Shown: positions 48,201-58,099, counted from the stretch's first letter. The stretch: DNA of 64,000 bases from Pseudomonadota bacterium (GCA_021820845.1 JAKADC010000001.1:1-64000); one strand, 5' to 3'. The notes: generated by a model from the sequence alone, not told the origin. Numbers and translations: made by a program.

Positions 48201-49043
48201 GCCTCGGATTTTCCGATGCTCGACGTGGCGGTGAACGATTTTCGCCTGGAGGACCGGCCGCTCGGCCGGCTCGACGCCACCGCGCACGGGGCGCCGCAAG
48301 GGCTGGTGATCGACAGGCTGCAACTGACGCATCCCGACAGCGTGTTTCGCATGAGCGGCCTGTGGCGCGACGGCGGCGCGAGCGAGACCCGCGCCGACAT
48401 CAGCCTCAACGTGCGCGACGCGGGCAAGCTGCTGGCGCGCTTCGGCTATCCCGACGCGCTGAGGCGCGGCACCGCGGACATCCAGGGCACGGCCACGTGG
48501 GAAGGCTCGCCCGCCGATTTCGCGCTGGCCTCGCTCGCCGGCCAGATGGATTTCAAGGCGCGCGGCGGGCAGTTTCTCAAGATCGACCCCGGTGCCGGCA
48601 AGCTGCTCGGGGTGCTGAGCCTGCAATCCTTGCCGCGCCGGCTCAACTTCGATTTCCGTGATATCTTCAATCAAGGCTATGCATTCGATGACATCGCGGC
48701 GACGCTGCGGATCGCGCGCGGCGTGGTCTACAGCGACGATTTCAAGATGCGGGGGCCGGCAGCCAAGGTCAACATGTCGGGCCTGGCAGACCTCAACCAG
48801 GAATCCGTGCAGCTGCGGGTGAAGGTGATCCCGAAACTGTCCGAAGGCGTGGCGGTGGCGGGCGCGCTCCTGGGGGGGCCGCTGGCGGGGGTGGGCGCGC
48901 TGGCCGCGCAGAAGCTGCTGCGCGACCCGATCGAGGAGGTCATCAGCCAGGAATACATGGTGACCGGACCGTGGCAGGCGCCCGATGTCCATCGACTGCC
49001 GAAGGCAAAAGCCAATACTGAAAACACAGTGCCCGAACCCTGA
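45255..49043 (+). CDS. yhdP: YhdP family AsmA-like envelope protein
   Basis: A very large (1262 aa) inner-membrane-anchored protein of the AsmA-like family, which includes TamB and YhdP and is implicated in moving phospholipids to the outer membrane. One N-terminal transmembrane segment (~residues 12-42) is followed by a long periplasmic beta-rich domain. The C-terminal region (FKARGGQFLKIDPGAGKLLGVLSLQSLPRRLNFDFRDIFNQGYAFDDI) is the diagnostic YhdP/TIGR02099 end. It starts a conserved yhdP-nitrilase-tldD operon; its stop shares a base with the next ATG. No Shine-Dalgarno is seen. Confidence 0.92.
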   Translation: MTVSPALILILRRASRWLAALLALAAVGFATVASLMFFWVLPNIADHRDTVASLMSRALGQRVTLEAVSGAWHQTHPDFRLTGVRLYDQQGHPALYLPDLEATFAWRSLLFLEPRFTRIELQGLVLEVRRARDGHFYVGGIPVNPAEPGSGFSNWLLRQRQVHAGSVTLTWLDEVRNAPPLTLTAVELSLANVRRAHRLQLRAVPPPSLARPLEVVAKLRARRVDDVKSWDGTIDASVPGVSFPRLATWLSLPYQPQEGWGALNMQFEMARGALVSAGAAFELHDVAASLGEALPPLRLAQARGRALWQRSPAGQRVSFENLRVARPGAALGAPFSAGLSWGGASREITAQAFSLGGWQSLLPSLPMDAALRARLQTLQPQGRFDQLRLGWSGAQPGLDNFSVAARFSGVGVASVGNQPGLTNLSGRIEGDARAGAFEIDAQRMKLSLPELFRDPEFEIDSLHALGKWQKTAHGHRLALDDMTFANADMAGTAKGAYEFIPGQRGIIDLTAHLSRADGTAVYRYLPTTVGDATVEWVKRAVVAGHSDNVQLNLKGDLAHFPFDQGNGVFRVDAQVKDGVLDYVPGWPRIDGIDARLLFQGRAMEVTANEARIYETALSQVDASIPDLLHHDERLHIDGQASGPVRNFIQFANASPVGTRLRGFTEGVDGNGPMKLALSLEVPLRRSHETTVAGRLSFQGDTLLPSGWPRLEQVSGDVDFTRDSLEAKKVAAQFLGGPLQVSLETRSGQVQALVQGRATAANLTAWIGGGWRDRLSGQTNWRGQIDIMPAGERIRIESDLVGLGSSLPAPLAKTAAQPLPLVATSQPLSGGFLHEVQLGQVVGAIWRSTADEGFGRGEIHFGGRAVLPREPGLRLAGSGRGLDISGWLGLLPGGKSGVALPLSSIDLGFDSFDLMGRRYADVHVRGRGQDGLLRAQVSGRGVNGVLTYRAAGDQPAKVSAQFKELTIPARLAAAANVTGINLKASDFPMLDVAVNDFRLEDRPLGRLDATAHGAPQGLVIDRLQLTHPDSVFRMSGLWRDGGASETRADISLNVRDAGKLLARFGYPDALRRGTADIQGTATWEGSPADFALASLAGQMDFKARGGQFLKIDPGAGKLLGVLSLQSLPRRLNFDFRDIFNQGYAFDDIAATLRIARGVVYSDDFKMRGPAAKVNMSGLADLNQESVQLRVKVIPKLSEGVAVAGALLGGPLAGVGALAAQKLLRDPIEEVISQEYMVTGPWQAPDVHRLPKAKANTENTVPEP

Positions 49044-50005
49044 TGGTGAATTCGAACGTGACGACAAAAAAACCCGTTAAAACAACCACCGTGGCGCGCT
49101 CCAAGGGCGCGCAAGTCAAGAAGCCGGCCCCGCAGGCGGGCACCGTACGCGTGGCGGCCATCCAGATGGCGTCCGGCCCGAACGTTTCGGCGAATCTGGC
49201 CGAGACCGAACGCCTGATCGAGCTGGCCGTCGAGGCGGGGGCGCGGCTGGTCGTGCTGCCCGAGTTTTTCTGCATCATGGGCATGAAGGACGCCGACGTG
49301 GTGAAGGTGCGCGAGGCCGAAGGCGACGGCCCGATCCAGGCGTTCCTCGCACGCATGGCGAAGAAGCACCGCATCTGGCTGGTCGGCGGCTCGGTGCCGC
49401 TGAAAGCCGGCGCGGCGAACAAGGTGCGCAACAGCTGCCTCGTCTACGACGAACGCGGCAAGCAGGTGGCCCGCTACGACAAGATCCACCTGTTCGGCCT
49501 CGACCTCGGCAACGAGCGCTACCAGGAATCCAAGCTGATCGAGCCGGGCGACAAGGTCGTCGTCGTCAACAGCCCGTTCGGCCGCATCGGCCTGTCGATC
49601 TGCTACGACCTGCGCTTCCCCGAGCTGTATCGCGCCATGCCCGACGCCGACATCATCGTGGTGCCGTCGGCGTTCACCGCGACCACCGGCCGCGCGCATT
49701 TCGAGACGCTGATCCGCGCGCGCGCGATCGAGAACCTCGCCTACGTGATCGCCCCGGCGCAGGGCGGCTACCATCTGTCCGGCCGCGAAACCCACGGCGA
49801 CAGCATGATCGTCGATCCCTGGGGCGTCGTGCTCGACCGCCTGCCGCGCGGTTCCGGCGTGGTCATCGCCAACATCAATCCGGCCTACCAGGCCAGCCTG
49901 CGCAAGAGCCTGCCGGCGCTGCAGCACCGCTTCATCCGTTGCCAGCAGATCGACGTCGACGTGATCGAGCGCCGCGCGGTGGCGAAGCGTGAACCCGGCA
50001 AGTAA
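49043..50005 (+). CDS. Carbon-nitrogen hydrolase (nitrilase superfamily, Nit-type amidase)
   Basis: Probably hydrolyses an amide such as deaminated glutathione or an omega-amide. The Glu-Lys-Cys triad is visible: [21 protein letters not shown] and [14 protein letters not shown]. After [10 protein letters not shown] the sequence follows the Nit1/Nit2/YbeM branch. The first ~33 residues form a Lys/Thr-rich extension ([18 protein letters not shown]) not usual for the family. The ATG is translationally coupled to yhdP (TGATG). A GTG at VAAIQM is the only later alternative. Length 320 aa. Confidence 0.9.
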   Translation: MVNSNVTTKKPVKTTTVARSKGAQVKKPAPQAGTVRVAAIQMASGPNVSANLAETERLIELAVEAGARLVVLPEFFCIMGMKDADVVKVREAEGDGPIQAFLARMAKKHRIWLVGGSVPLKAGAANKVRNSCLVYDERGKQVARYDKIHLFGLDLGNERYQESKLIEPGDKVVVVNSPFGRIGLSICYDLRFPELYRAMPDADIIVVPSAFTATTGRAHFETLIRARAIENLAYVIAPAQGGYHLSGRETHGDSMIVDPWGVVLDRLPRGSGVVIANINPAYQASLRKSLPALQHRFIRCQQIDVDVIERRAVAKREPGK

Positions 50006-50030
50006 ATCCGTGTCCATACAGGATATCGCC

Positions 50031-51503
50031 ATGAACCCCACTGACGCCTTCGTTCCCATCCAGACCGCCGAGCAGCTGTTCCAGTCCGCCGAAGCCACGC
50101 TGCTGACGCCGAACGGCCTCGACGCCAGCAAGCTCGCTCCGGTGTTCGGCCGGCTGCTGACGCACGACGTCGACTATGCCGACCTGTATTTCCAGTACTC
50201 GCGCTCGGAAGGCTGGAGTCTCGAGGAAGGCCGGGTCAAATCGGGCAGCTTCAACATCGACCAGGGCGTCGGCGTACGCGCGGTGTGCGGCGAGAAGACC
50301 GCATTCGCCTATTCCGACGACATCAGCCTCGAAGCGCTCGGCACCGCCGCCGATGCCACCCGCGCGATCGCGCGCGCCGGGCAGAACCGCAGCTTCGGCG
50401 TGGCGCGGCGCGGCGAGGGGCGCGTGCTGTACAACGCGGTCGATCCGCTGGCCTCGCTGGCAGACGCCGACAAGGTCGCGCTGCTCGAGCGCCTGGAGAA
50501 GAAGGCGCGCGCGATGGACCCGCGCGTCATCCAGGTGATGGCGAGCCTCGCTTCCGAATACGAGGTGATCTTCGTCGCCCGTTCCGACGGCCACCTCGCG
50601 GCCGACGTGCGCCCGCTGGTGCGCCTGTCGCTGCAGGTCATCGCCGAAAAGGACGGCCGCCGCGAGCAAGGCAGCGGCGGCGGGGGCGGCCGCTTCGACT
50701 ACAGTTACTTCACCGACGACATCCTCGAAAAATACGCCCGCCAGGCCGTCCACCAGGCGATCGTGAACCTCGACGCCCGCCCCGCGCCGGCCGGCACCAT
50801 GACCGTCGTGCTCGGCGCCGGCTGGCCCGGCATCCTGCTGCACGAAGCGATCGGCCACGGCCTCGAAGGCGACTTCAACCGCAAGGGCAGTTCGGCGTTC
50901 TCGGGCCGCATCGGCGAGCGCGTCGCGGCGCCCGGCGTCACGGTCATCGACGACGGCACGATCCCGCTGCGCCGCGGATCGCTCAACGTCGACGACGAAG
51001 GCAATCCGACCCAGCGCACGACGCTGATCGAAGACGGCATCCTCACCGGCTACATGCAGGACATGATGAACGCGCGCCTGATGGGCATGCCGATCACCGG
51101 CAACGCGAGGCGCGAATCGTATGCGCACCTCACCATGCCGCGCATGACCAACACCCTCATGCTCGGCGGCGACAAGCCTCCGCACGAGATCATCGCCTCG
51201 GTGAAGAACGGGCTCTACGCCGTCAACTTCGGCGGCGGCCAGGTCGACATCACCAGCGGCAAGTTCGTCTTCTCCGCCGCCGAGGCATACAGGATCGAAG
51301 ACGGCAAGATCACCTATCCCGTCAAGGGCGCGACCCTCATCGGCAACGGCCCCGACGCGCTCACGCGCGTCTCCATGATCGGCAACGACATGGAAATGGA
51401 CTCGGGCGTGGGGACCTGCGGCAAGGAAGGGCAGAGCGTGCCGGTCGGCGTCGGCCAGCCGACGCTGCGGATCGATGGCCTCACCGTGGGCGGCACGGCC
51501 TGA
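50031..51503 (+). CDS. tldD: Metalloprotease TldD
   Basis: Zinc metalloprotease that acts with PmbA/TldE to degrade or process peptides such as microcin precursors and CcdA. The HExxxH motif is seen in [18 protein letters not shown] with downstream [23 protein letters not shown] and the C-terminal [29 protein letters not shown]. Length 490 aa from the ATG at 50031, which has AGGA seven bases upstream. The partner pmbA is also in this window but about 10 kb away on the other strand. A strong terminator follows. Confidence 0.95.
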   Translation: MNPTDAFVPIQTAEQLFQSAEATLLTPNGLDASKLAPVFGRLLTHDVDYADLYFQYSRSEGWSLEEGRVKSGSFNIDQGVGVRAVCGEKTAFAYSDDISLEALGTAADATRAIARAGQNRSFGVARRGEGRVLYNAVDPLASLADADKVALLERLEKKARAMDPRVIQVMASLASEYEVIFVARSDGHLAADVRPLVRLSLQVIAEKDGRREQGSGGGGGRFDYSYFTDDILEKYARQAVHQAIVNLDARPAPAGTMTVVLGAGWPGILLHEAIGHGLEGDFNRKGSSAFSGRIGERVAAPGVTVIDDGTIPLRRGSLNVDDEGNPTQRTTLIEDGILTGYMQDMMNARLMGMPITGNARRESYAHLTMPRMTNTLMLGGDKPPHEIIASVKNGLYAVNFGGGQVDITSGKFVFSAAEAYRIEDGKITYPVKGATLIGNGPDALTRVSMIGNDMEMDSGVGTCGKEGQSVPVGVGQPTLRIDGLTVGGTA

Positions 51504-51533
51504 GGGTCGAAAACACCGCGCTTCGCCTCGAGC

Positions 51534-51560
51534 AAACGCCACCGTCGAGGTGGCGTTTTT
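51534..51560 (+). terminator. Intrinsic terminator after tldD
   Basis: AAACGCCACC-GTCGA-GGTGGCGTTT is a perfect 10-bp stem with a five-base loop ending in five T. It closes the yhdP-nitrilase-tldD transcript. Confidence 0.93.
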
Positions 51561-51642
51561 GCATCGCGAGCCGGATCTCCTTCGGTCGCGGTGAAGCCGG
51601 CGGATTTTCCGCCGCGCCGCCAATCGTGAAAACATCCGGCCC

Positions 51643-52383
51643 ATGGTCAGCGCCACTTTCCGCTTCCACGACGAACTGAACGACTTTCTCGCGCCCTTCC
51701 GCCGCGGGCACGAATTCACGGTGCCGTGCGCGGAGGCTGCGACGACCAAGCACATGATCGAGGCGCTGGGCGTGCCGCACACCGAGGTGGCGCGGATCCT
51801 GGTGAACGGCGAGCCGGCGGGTTTCGACCGCCTGCTGCGTGAAGGCGACCGCGTGACGGTGCATCCCCGCGCCGGGGCGATGGACGCGCCGCTGCTGCAC
51901 GGGCACGCCACGCGCGATCCCCGCTTCGTCGCCGACGCGCATCTGGGCGGACTGGCGCGCATGCTGCGCATGCTGGGATTCGACACGCTGTACGACAACC
52001 ACGCTCATGATGACGCCATCGTGGAAATCTGCGAGCGCGACGGCCGCATCGTGCTGACGCGCGATCGCGAATTGCTGAAGCGGCGTGCGGTGGCGCGCGG
52101 CTGCTACGTGCATGCGCTGAAGTCGGAAGATCAGTTGCGCGAGATCGTCGAACGGCTCGACCTCGCGCGCAGCGCCCGGCCGTTCACGCGGTGCCTGCAC
52201 TGCAACGTGCCGCTGCGGCCAGTCGACAAGGCGAGCGTGCTGGATCGCCTGCCGCCCAGGGTGCGCGAGCACTACGCGCATTTTTCCACCTGCGACGCGT
52301 GCGGGCGGGTCTACTGGGAAGGCTCGCACTGGCGCAACATGCGGCGCATGCTGGACGGCCTGCTGAATAACGAAGACACTTGA
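51643..52383 (+). CDS. Mut7-C RNase domain protein with N-terminal ubiquitin-like domain
   Basis: A 246-aa three-part protein. Residues ~1-80 match the Mut7-C ubiquitin-like domain (VNGEPAGFDRLLREGDRVTVHP). Residues ~90-165 match the PIN-like Mut7-C/DUF82 RNase fold with acidic residues in RFVADAHLGGLARMLRMLGFDTLY, HDDAIVEI and RIVLTRDRELL. A zinc ribbon follows (RCLHCNVPL and TCDACGRVYWEGSH). Probably an RNA-processing nuclease; the substrate is unknown. Confidence 0.88.
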   Translation: MVSATFRFHDELNDFLAPFRRGHEFTVPCAEAATTKHMIEALGVPHTEVARILVNGEPAGFDRLLREGDRVTVHPRAGAMDAPLLHGHATRDPRFVADAHLGGLARMLRMLGFDTLYDNHAHDDAIVEICERDGRIVLTRDRELLKRRAVARGCYVHALKSEDQLREIVERLDLARSARPFTRCLHCNVPLRPVDKASVLDRLPPRVREHYAHFSTCDACGRVYWEGSHWRNMRRMLDGLLNNEDT

Positions 52384-52421
52384 GGGCCGCGGCGAAGTCC
52401 TGCCGCGCCGAAAGAATCCCG

Positions 52422-52889
52422 ATGCCTGACTTGAAACCGCGAGCGCTTGCGCTCATGCTCGCCGGGCTGATGCTGACCGCCTGCGACAAGACGCCTTCCG
52501 GCGGGGACGCCGGCGGCGCTGCGCCGCTCGTTCCCAGACCGGACCCGGCCCAGGTGGCGCGCGGCCGGATCGTCTATACGAAGCATTGCCTGGAATGCCA
52601 CGGCGTCGCGGGCAAGGGACCGCCGGGCGACTGGCGCATCCGCGATGCGGATGGCTACTTCCCGCCGCCTCCGCTGGACGACAGCGCCCATGCCTGGCAT
52701 CACCCCACCGCCGCGCTGCTGGCAACGATCCGCGACGGCAGCCCGCAGGGGCAGGGCAGGATGCCGGCCTGGAAGGGCAAGCTCTCCGAGCAGGAGATGC
52801 AGGACGTCGTGGCCTACATCAAGTCGCTGTGGTCCGAGCCGGTCTACGGGCTGTGGTCGAAAATGGAGCAACAATCGCTGGAACCCTGA
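52422..52889 (+). CDS. c-type cytochrome lipoprotein
   Basis: A 155-aa precursor with lipobox LMLTAC near residue 20, so it is lipid-anchored, probably facing the periplasm. One heme-binding motif is present: KHCLECHGVAGKGPPGD. The distal ligand is probably the Met in GQGRMPAWKGKLSEQEMQDVVAYIKSLW, a class I cytochrome c C-terminus. The ATG at 52422 is used; the track start at 52380 overlaps the previous gene and lacks support. It stands alone with respect to oxidases, so its electron partner is unknown. Confidence 0.9.
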   Translation: MPDLKPRALALMLAGLMLTACDKTPSGGDAGGAAPLVPRPDPAQVARGRIVYTKHCLECHGVAGKGPPGDWRIRDADGYFPPPPLDDSAHAWHHPTAALLATIRDGSPQGQGRMPAWKGKLSEQEMQDVVAYIKSLWSEPVYGLWSKMEQQSLEP

Positions 52890-52921
52890 GCGGGCTGTGG
52901 GCTCTCTCTTGTCGGGGCGGC

Positions 52922-52927
52922 TAAAAT
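52922..52927 (+). promoter_or_regulatory. TAAAAT, candidate -10 of the DUF302 gene
   Basis: GGCTAAAATTCCGCC lies 37 bp before the ATG at 52965. It is the third TAAAAT element in the window placed just upstream of a gene. No clear -35 is visible. Confidence 0.4.
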
Positions 52928-52964
52928 TCCGCCAGTGAAATCATTTCAACCGGGAGCAACAAAC

Positions 52965-53360
52965 ATGAGCGAATACGGATTCGATACCCAGATCAGCGGC
53001 CCCTTCAACGCAGCCGTGGAGAAGGTCACCGCCGCACTCAAGAGCGAAGGCTTCGGCGTGCTGACCGACATCGACGTGCAGGCCACCATGAAGGCCAAGC
53101 TCAACGTCGAGGGCCGCCCTTACCGCATCCTCGGCGCGTGCAACCCGCCGCTCGCGCATCAGGCCATCACGGCGGAGCCCGACGTCGGCATGCTGCTGCC
53201 CTGCAACGTCGTCGTGCGCGAGGAAGCCGACGGCAAGGTGACCGTGTCCTTCCTCGATCCCGGCATCATGGTCAAGCTGGTGAGCAACACCGCCGTGCAC
53301 GGCGTCGCGAGCGAAGCGCGCGCGCGCCTGATGCGCGTGAAGGACGCGCTGGCCGCCTGA
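52965..53360 (+). CDS. DUF302 domain-containing protein
   Basis: A 131-aa cytoplasmic protein. [41 protein letters not shown] is the DUF302 N-terminus, and [33 protein letters not shown] with its Cys and His residues is the conserved core. DUF302 proteins are small alpha/beta folds often linked to sulfur or stress genes; function is not established. The ATG at 52965 has GGGAG eight bases upstream. A strong terminator follows, so it is a single-gene transcript. Confidence 0.92.
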   Translation: MSEYGFDTQISGPFNAAVEKVTAALKSEGFGVLTDIDVQATMKAKLNVEGRPYRILGACNPPLAHQAITAEPDVGMLLPCNVVVREEADGKVTVSFLDPGIMVKLVSNTAVHGVASEARARLMRVKDALAA

Positions 53361-53376
53361 GCCGCCCGACCGCCGC

Positions 53377-53410
53377 GACGAGGCCCGCGCTTGCGCGGGC
53401 CTCGTCGTTT
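53377..53410 (+). terminator. Long GC-rich hairpin terminator after the DUF302 gene
   Basis: GACGAGGCCCGCGC and GCGCGGGCCTCGTC are exact complements separated by TT, giving a very stable stem, followed by GTTT. It is a likely rho-independent terminator with a weak T-run. Confidence 0.8.
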
Positions 53411-53624
53411 CTGCGGTCAAGAAAAACTTCACGTGGATGTCACCGGAATGTCTTTGCGCCGGACTAGGGTATCCGGGCAGCCTGCTGCATCGTCCCCGCA
53501 CATCGTCTACGGGGACCGGCCGGGCAGAGGCCGCGCCCCGACAGGATGAGGACGGGAGCACACAGCGATTCGCTCGCCCGGAAATCGAGTTGTTCCCACA
53601 CAACCCACGCAAAGGACATCAAGC

Positions 53625-55406
53625 ATGCACCCGAACACCCTGCCCCGGCTGTCCCTGATGGCGCTGAGCATCGCCCTCATCGGCCATGTTCCGCCGCTCC
53701 ATGCCGCCGACGCGACTCCGGAACACCGCCCGCACACGCTCACGCCGATCGAACACGTCATCGTGATCATGGGCGAGAACCACACCTTCGACAACGTGTA
53801 CGGCGGCTACCGCCCGCCGCGGGGCGAGTCGGTCAGAAACCTGCTGTCGGAGGGCATCATCAACGCCGACGGCAGCCCCGGCCCCAACTTTTCCAAGGCC
53901 GCGCAGCAACAGGCCAGCAATCCGAACCTCTACAGCCTCGATCCCTCGCAGACCGGCGCCTACGCCACGCTGCCGCAGCCGAACACCACCTACGCCACCG
54001 GCCAGACGCCGGGCGTGCCGGACCCGCGCTTTCCGGCCGACCTTCCGAACGGGCCGTTCCAGATCACGAAGTACGTGAGCTACGACGCGCACGTGGGGGA
54101 TCCGGTGCACCGCTTCTTCCAGATGTGGCAACAGCACGACAAGGGTAGGAACGACCTGTTTCCCTGGGTCGCCGAAACGGTCGGCATCGGTCCCCAGAAC
54201 GATCCGCCTCTCACGCCCGCCAACACCTATCAGGGCGGCGTCTCGATGGGCTTCTACAACATGAGCACCGGCGACGCGCCCTATTTCAAGGCGCTCGCCG
54301 AGCGCTACGCGATGAGCGACAACTACCACCAGTCGATCATGGGGGGGACGGGCGCGAACTTCATCGCGATCGTCACCGGCGACGTGGCCTACCACAACAC
54401 GAACGGCGTCGCCGACATGCCGCCGGCGAACCAGATCGAGAATCCGAACCCGCAAGCCGGGACCAACAATTTCTACCAGCAGGACGGCTACCGCGGCGGC
54501 TCCTACGTCAATTGCGCCGATGCGAGCCAGCCCGGCGTGAGCGCGATCATGGACTACATCAACGGCCTGCCGGGCGAAGCGTTCCGCGGCGGCAACTGCG
54601 CGCCGGGCCACTATTACCTCCTCAACAACTACGGCCTCGGCTACACGGCGACGGGACAGGCCAAGCCGCTCGGGGCGGAACTCTTCACGCTGCCGCCGCA
54701 GACCCTGCCGACGATCGCGGACGCGCTGTCCGCCAGGGCCGTTTCCTGGAAGTGGTACAGCGGCGGCCGCAACAACGGCAACCCGACGGACGAGTATTGT
54801 TCGATCTGCGACCCGCTGACCGGCTTCAAGTCGGTCATGACCACGTCGCTCAAGGACAACCTGCAGGACGTGACCCAGTTCTACCAGGACGTGCGCGACG
54901 AGAAGCGCATGCCGGCGGTCGCCTTCATCCGTCCCTTCGAAAGCGCGGCCGGCCATCCGGCCAACTCGACGATGGCGGGCTACGAGAATTTCGTGAAGGA
55001 CATCATCAGCCGCGTGAAAAGCAACAAGAAGCTCTGGGCGAGGACGGCGATTCTCATCACGATGGATGAAGGCGGCGGCTACTATGACAGTGGCTATGTC
55101 CAGCCCGTCGACTTCTTCGGGGACGGCACGCGCATTCCGATGGTTGTCGTCTCGCCGTTCGCGAAGAAAGGCCACGTGGACCACAGCTACAGCGACCACG
55201 CCTCGATCCTGAAATTCATCGAGAAGAACTGGCGCCTGCAGCCGTTGTCGGCGCGCAGCCGCGACAACCTGCCCGACCCCGTCGCGAGCGCCCAGGATCC
55301 CTATGTGCCGCTCAACCGGCCGGCGACCGGCGACCTGATGGGCATGTTCTCGTTCGAGCATGCCGCCGACGCGTCGCGCGATCAGGCCGGCAACGACGAC
55401 GACTGA
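53625..55406 (+). CDS. Secreted phosphoesterase family protein (AcpA / phospholipase C type)
   Basis: A 593-aa exported hydrolase with signal peptide (cleavage near LHA-ADA, residue ~27). IEHVIVIMGENHTFDNVYGGYRP contains the metal-binding Glu-Asn of the phosphoesterase family that includes acid phosphatase AcpA and non-haemolytic phospholipases C. ILITMDEGGGYYDS and DHSYSDHASILKFIEKNW supply the later Asp and His ligands. The substrate (phosphomonoester or phospholipid) cannot be told from sequence. It is preceded by 264 bp with one hairpin terminator and followed by another terminator, so it is monocistronic. Confidence 0.88.
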   Translation: MHPNTLPRLSLMALSIALIGHVPPLHAADATPEHRPHTLTPIEHVIVIMGENHTFDNVYGGYRPPRGESVRNLLSEGIINADGSPGPNFSKAAQQQASNPNLYSLDPSQTGAYATLPQPNTTYATGQTPGVPDPRFPADLPNGPFQITKYVSYDAHVGDPVHRFFQMWQQHDKGRNDLFPWVAETVGIGPQNDPPLTPANTYQGGVSMGFYNMSTGDAPYFKALAERYAMSDNYHQSIMGGTGANFIAIVTGDVAYHNTNGVADMPPANQIENPNPQAGTNNFYQQDGYRGGSYVNCADASQPGVSAIMDYINGLPGEAFRGGNCAPGHYYLLNNYGLGYTATGQAKPLGAELFTLPPQTLPTIADALSARAVSWKWYSGGRNNGNPTDEYCSICDPLTGFKSVMTTSLKDNLQDVTQFYQDVRDEKRMPAVAFIRPFESAAGHPANSTMAGYENFVKDIISRVKSNKKLWARTAILITMDEGGGYYDSGYVQPVDFFGDGTRIPMVVVSPFAKKGHVDHSYSDHASILKFIEKNWRLQPLSARSRDNLPDPVASAQDPYVPLNRPATGDLMGMFSFEHAADASRDQAGNDDD

Positions 55407-55432
55407 CGGCGATTCGTCGCCTGGGTAGCGGG

Positions 55433-55462
55433 ACAGCCGGAGCGGGAGTTCCGGCTGTTTTT
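55433..55462 (+). terminator. Intrinsic terminator after the phosphoesterase gene
   Basis: ACAGCCGGA and TCCGGCTGT form a 9-bp stem with an eight-base loop followed by TTTTT. The final T residues belong to the TAA stop codon of the convergent DUF2288 gene. Confidence 0.9.
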
Positions 55463-55775
55463 ACTTCGAACCCAGTTCCTTCAGTACTTCCTGCACCAGC
55501 ACCCACGGCGCCACCACCACGGCCCAGAACATCGGCTGGCGCGCGTGCCAGTCCTCGGCGTCGGCGAGGTCGGCGCGGGCGATGCGCCCGTCGGCGAGCC
55601 AGGCCTGCACCGAAGCGCTGTCGTTTTCGGCGACGCGCAGCGCGACATCGACCAGATCCAGGCCGGGGGCAACCTTGATGACGTCGCCGCGTGCGAAGTG
55701 GCGTTCGAGTTCGGGCCACGCGAGCTGGGCGGTTTCGAGGTTGAGCTTGGCGCGGAGGAGGTCGCTGGGCGTCAT
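55461..55775 (-). CDS. DUF2288 domain-containing protein
   Basis: A 104-aa protein beginning [33 protein letters not shown] and ending with [20 protein letters not shown]. These are the DUF2288 features, including the conserved WPELERHFA and APWVLVQE segments. No catalytic motif is evident. The gene follows ygiQ after 25 bp on the same strand and converges on the phosphoesterase gene. Function unknown. Confidence 0.85.
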   Translation of the reverse strand: MTPSDLLRAKLNLETAQLAWPELERHFARGDVIKVAPGLDLVDVALRVAENDSASVQAWLADGRIARADLADAEDWHARQPMFWAVVVAPWVLVQEVLKELGSK

Positions 55776-55800
55776 GTCGGTGGCAGGTTATGCGCAGGAA

Positions 55801-58071
55801 TCAGCGCGACTTGCCGCCGCCGCGGCGCTGGCTCAGGGGATGCCTGGGCACCTGCGGCGGACGGCCGCGGTCGGCGGGCGCGGGCTTGCCGGGGGCCGGC
55901 TTGGCGGCGGCGCCCTCCGCGCCCGCCTTGGTCTGTGCGGGTTTGGCCGAACCGGGTTTGCCGGACGCCGAGCGCGTCCGCCCGCAGCCGCCGCGCGGCG
56001 CGCGCGTGCCTTCCGGCTGCCTGCCGGTGCCGGCGGGCTGGTACGAGGGAATGAGGTGCTTCTTGCTGTTGCCGATGAGATCCTCGCGCCCCATTTCCTT
56101 CAGCGCCTCGCGCAGGAGCGGCCAGTTGTCGGGGTCGTGGTAGCGCAGGAAGGCCTTGTGCAGCCGCCGCGTGCGGCCCTGCCTGACGACAGGCACCGCT
56201 TCGGCCTTGCCGCCGAGCACCTTCTTCAGCGGGTTCTTTTCCGTGTGGTACATCGCCGTCGCCAGCGCCATCGGCGTCGGCAGGAAGGTCTGCACCTGGT
56301 CGAGGCGGAAATCGTGCTTCTTCAGCCACAGCGCGAGATTGAGCATGTCCTCGTCGGTGGTTCCCGGGTGCGCGGCGATGAAGTAGGGGATGAGGTACTG
56401 CTTCTTGCCGACCGCCTTCGACGCCGCCTCGAACATGTCCTTGAAGCGGTCGTAGGCGCCCATGCCGGGCTTCATCATCTTGGACAGCGGCCCCGCCTCG
56501 GTGTGCTCGGGCGCGATCTTGAGATAGCCGCCGACGTGGTGCTGCACGAGTTCCTTCACGTACTCGGGCGAGCGCACCGCGAGGTCGTAGCGCAGCCCGG
56601 AGCTGATCTGGATTTTCTTGATGCCGGGAATGGCGCGCGCACGGCGGTACATGTGGATGAGCGGCGTGTGGTCGGTGACCATGTTGTCGCAGATGTCCGG
56701 GAACACGCACGACAGCCGGCGGCACGACTGCTCGATCGTCTTCGACCTGCACGCCATGCGGTACATGTTCGCGGTCGGTCCGCCGAGGTCGGAGATGACG
56801 CCGGTGAAGCCGGGGGTCTTGTCGCGGATCGCCTCGATCTCGCGGATCACCGAGTCTTCGGAGCGGCTCTGGATGATGCGGCCCTCGTGCTCGGTGATCG
56901 AACAGAAGGTGCAGCCGCCGAAGCAGCCGCGCATGATGTTGATCGAGAAGCGGATCATCTCCCACGCCGGGATCTTCGCGTCGCCGTAGCTCGGGTGTGG
57001 CGCGCGCGCGTACGGCAGGTCGTAGACCGCGTCGATCTCGGGCGTGACGAGCGGGATCGGCGGCGGGTTGAGCCAGACGTCGCGCTCGCCATGTCCCTGG
57101 CGCAGGGCGCGCGCGTTGCCCGGGTTGGATTCGAGGTGGAACACGCGCGAGGCATGCGCGTACAGCACCGGGTTGTTCTTCACCTGGTCGTAGTCGGGCA
57201 GGCGGATGACGGTGCGTGCGCGCAGTTCCTGCCGCGCGGCGAGGCGCTCGGCCTTCGGCACGATGCGCACCGGCGCCGTGCCTTCCGGCGTCTGCGCGGT
57301 GGGTCCCGTCGGCGTCATCGCGTACGGATCGACGTGGGCGTCGATCACGCCGGGCGTGTCGAGCTCGGTCGAGAGGATCTCGATCCAGTTTTCCGCGGGC
57401 TTCCAGTCCTGCGGCACCATGAAGCCGGTGCCGCGCACGTCGCGGATGTCGCCGATCTTCTCGCCGCGGCCCAGGCGATGCGCGATCTCGAGCAGCGCGC
57501 GCTCGGCGTTGCCGTAGATCAAAAGATCGGCCTTGGAGTCGGGCAGCACCGAGCGGCGCACCGTGTCGGACCAGTAGTCGTAGTGCGCGATGCGGCGCAG
57601 GCTCGCCTCGATCGAGCCGATGATGATCGGCGTCCCGGCGTAGGCCTCGCGGCAGCGCTGGGCGTAGACGGTGACCGCGCGATCGGGCCGCTTGTTCGGC
57701 TCGGCGTTGGCCGTGTAGGCGTCGTCGGAGCGGATTTTCCGGTCGGAGGTGTAGCGGTTGACCATCGAATCCATGTTGCCGGCGGTGACACCGAAAAACA
57801 GCGTCGGCTGGCCGAGCGCGCGGAAGGGGTCGGCCGAATGCCAGTCGGGCTGGCTGATGATGCCGACCCGGTAGCCCTGCGCCTCCAGCACCCGGCCGAC
57901 GAGCGCCATGCCGAAGCTCGGATGGTCGATGTAGGCGTCGCCGGTGACGAGGATCACGTCGCACGCGTCCCAGCCGAGCGCGGCCATCTCGGCGCGCGAC
58001 ATCGGCAGGAAGGGGGCGGTGCCAAGGCGGGCCGCCCAGTGCTTGCGGTGGGAGAACAGGGGCTGGGTCAT
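55801..58071 (-). CDS. ygiQ: YgiQ family radical SAM protein
   Basis: A 756-aa iron-sulfur enzyme. The N-terminal ~360 residues form the UPF0313 domain ([36 protein letters not shown]). The radical-SAM cluster motif is CFGGCTFC (CxxxCxxC) near residue 390, preceded by INIMRG and followed by SITEHEGR. The C-terminal ~100 residues are an Ala/Pro/Gly/Lys-rich tail that looks disordered. The reaction is not established for the family. It lies 28 bp after the FKBP gene. Confidence 0.93.
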   Translation of the reverse strand: MTQPLFSHRKHWAARLGTAPFLPMSRAEMAALGWDACDVILVTGDAYIDHPSFGMALVGRVLEAQGYRVGIISQPDWHSADPFRALGQPTLFFGVTAGNMDSMVNRYTSDRKIRSDDAYTANAEPNKRPDRAVTVYAQRCREAYAGTPIIIGSIEASLRRIAHYDYWSDTVRRSVLPDSKADLLIYGNAERALLEIAHRLGRGEKIGDIRDVRGTGFMVPQDWKPAENWIEILSTELDTPGVIDAHVDPYAMTPTGPTAQTPEGTAPVRIVPKAERLAARQELRARTVIRLPDYDQVKNNPVLYAHASRVFHLESNPGNARALRQGHGERDVWLNPPPIPLVTPEIDAVYDLPYARAPHPSYGDAKIPAWEMIRFSINIMRGCFGGCTFCSITEHEGRIIQSRSEDSVIREIEAIRDKTPGFTGVISDLGGPTANMYRMACRSKTIEQSCRRLSCVFPDICDNMVTDHTPLIHMYRRARAIPGIKKIQISSGLRYDLAVRSPEYVKELVQHHVGGYLKIAPEHTEAGPLSKMMKPGMGAYDRFKDMFEAASKAVGKKQYLIPYFIAAHPGTTDEDMLNLALWLKKHDFRLDQVQTFLPTPMALATAMYHTEKNPLKKVLGGKAEAVPVVRQGRTRRLHKAFLRYHDPDNWPLLREALKEMGREDLIGNSKKHLIPSYQPAGTGRQPEGTRAPRGGCGRTRSASGKPGSAKPAQTKAGAEGAAAKPAPGKPAPADRGRPPQVPRHPLSQRRGGGKSR

Positions 58072-58099
58072 GGGAACTCCGCGGACTGCGGAGCGCGGC

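Noticed and set aside
46206-49067. 953-aa minus-strand ORF opposite yhdP
   Set aside because: Antisense shadow; yhdP has a credible start context, membrane anchor and family C-terminus.
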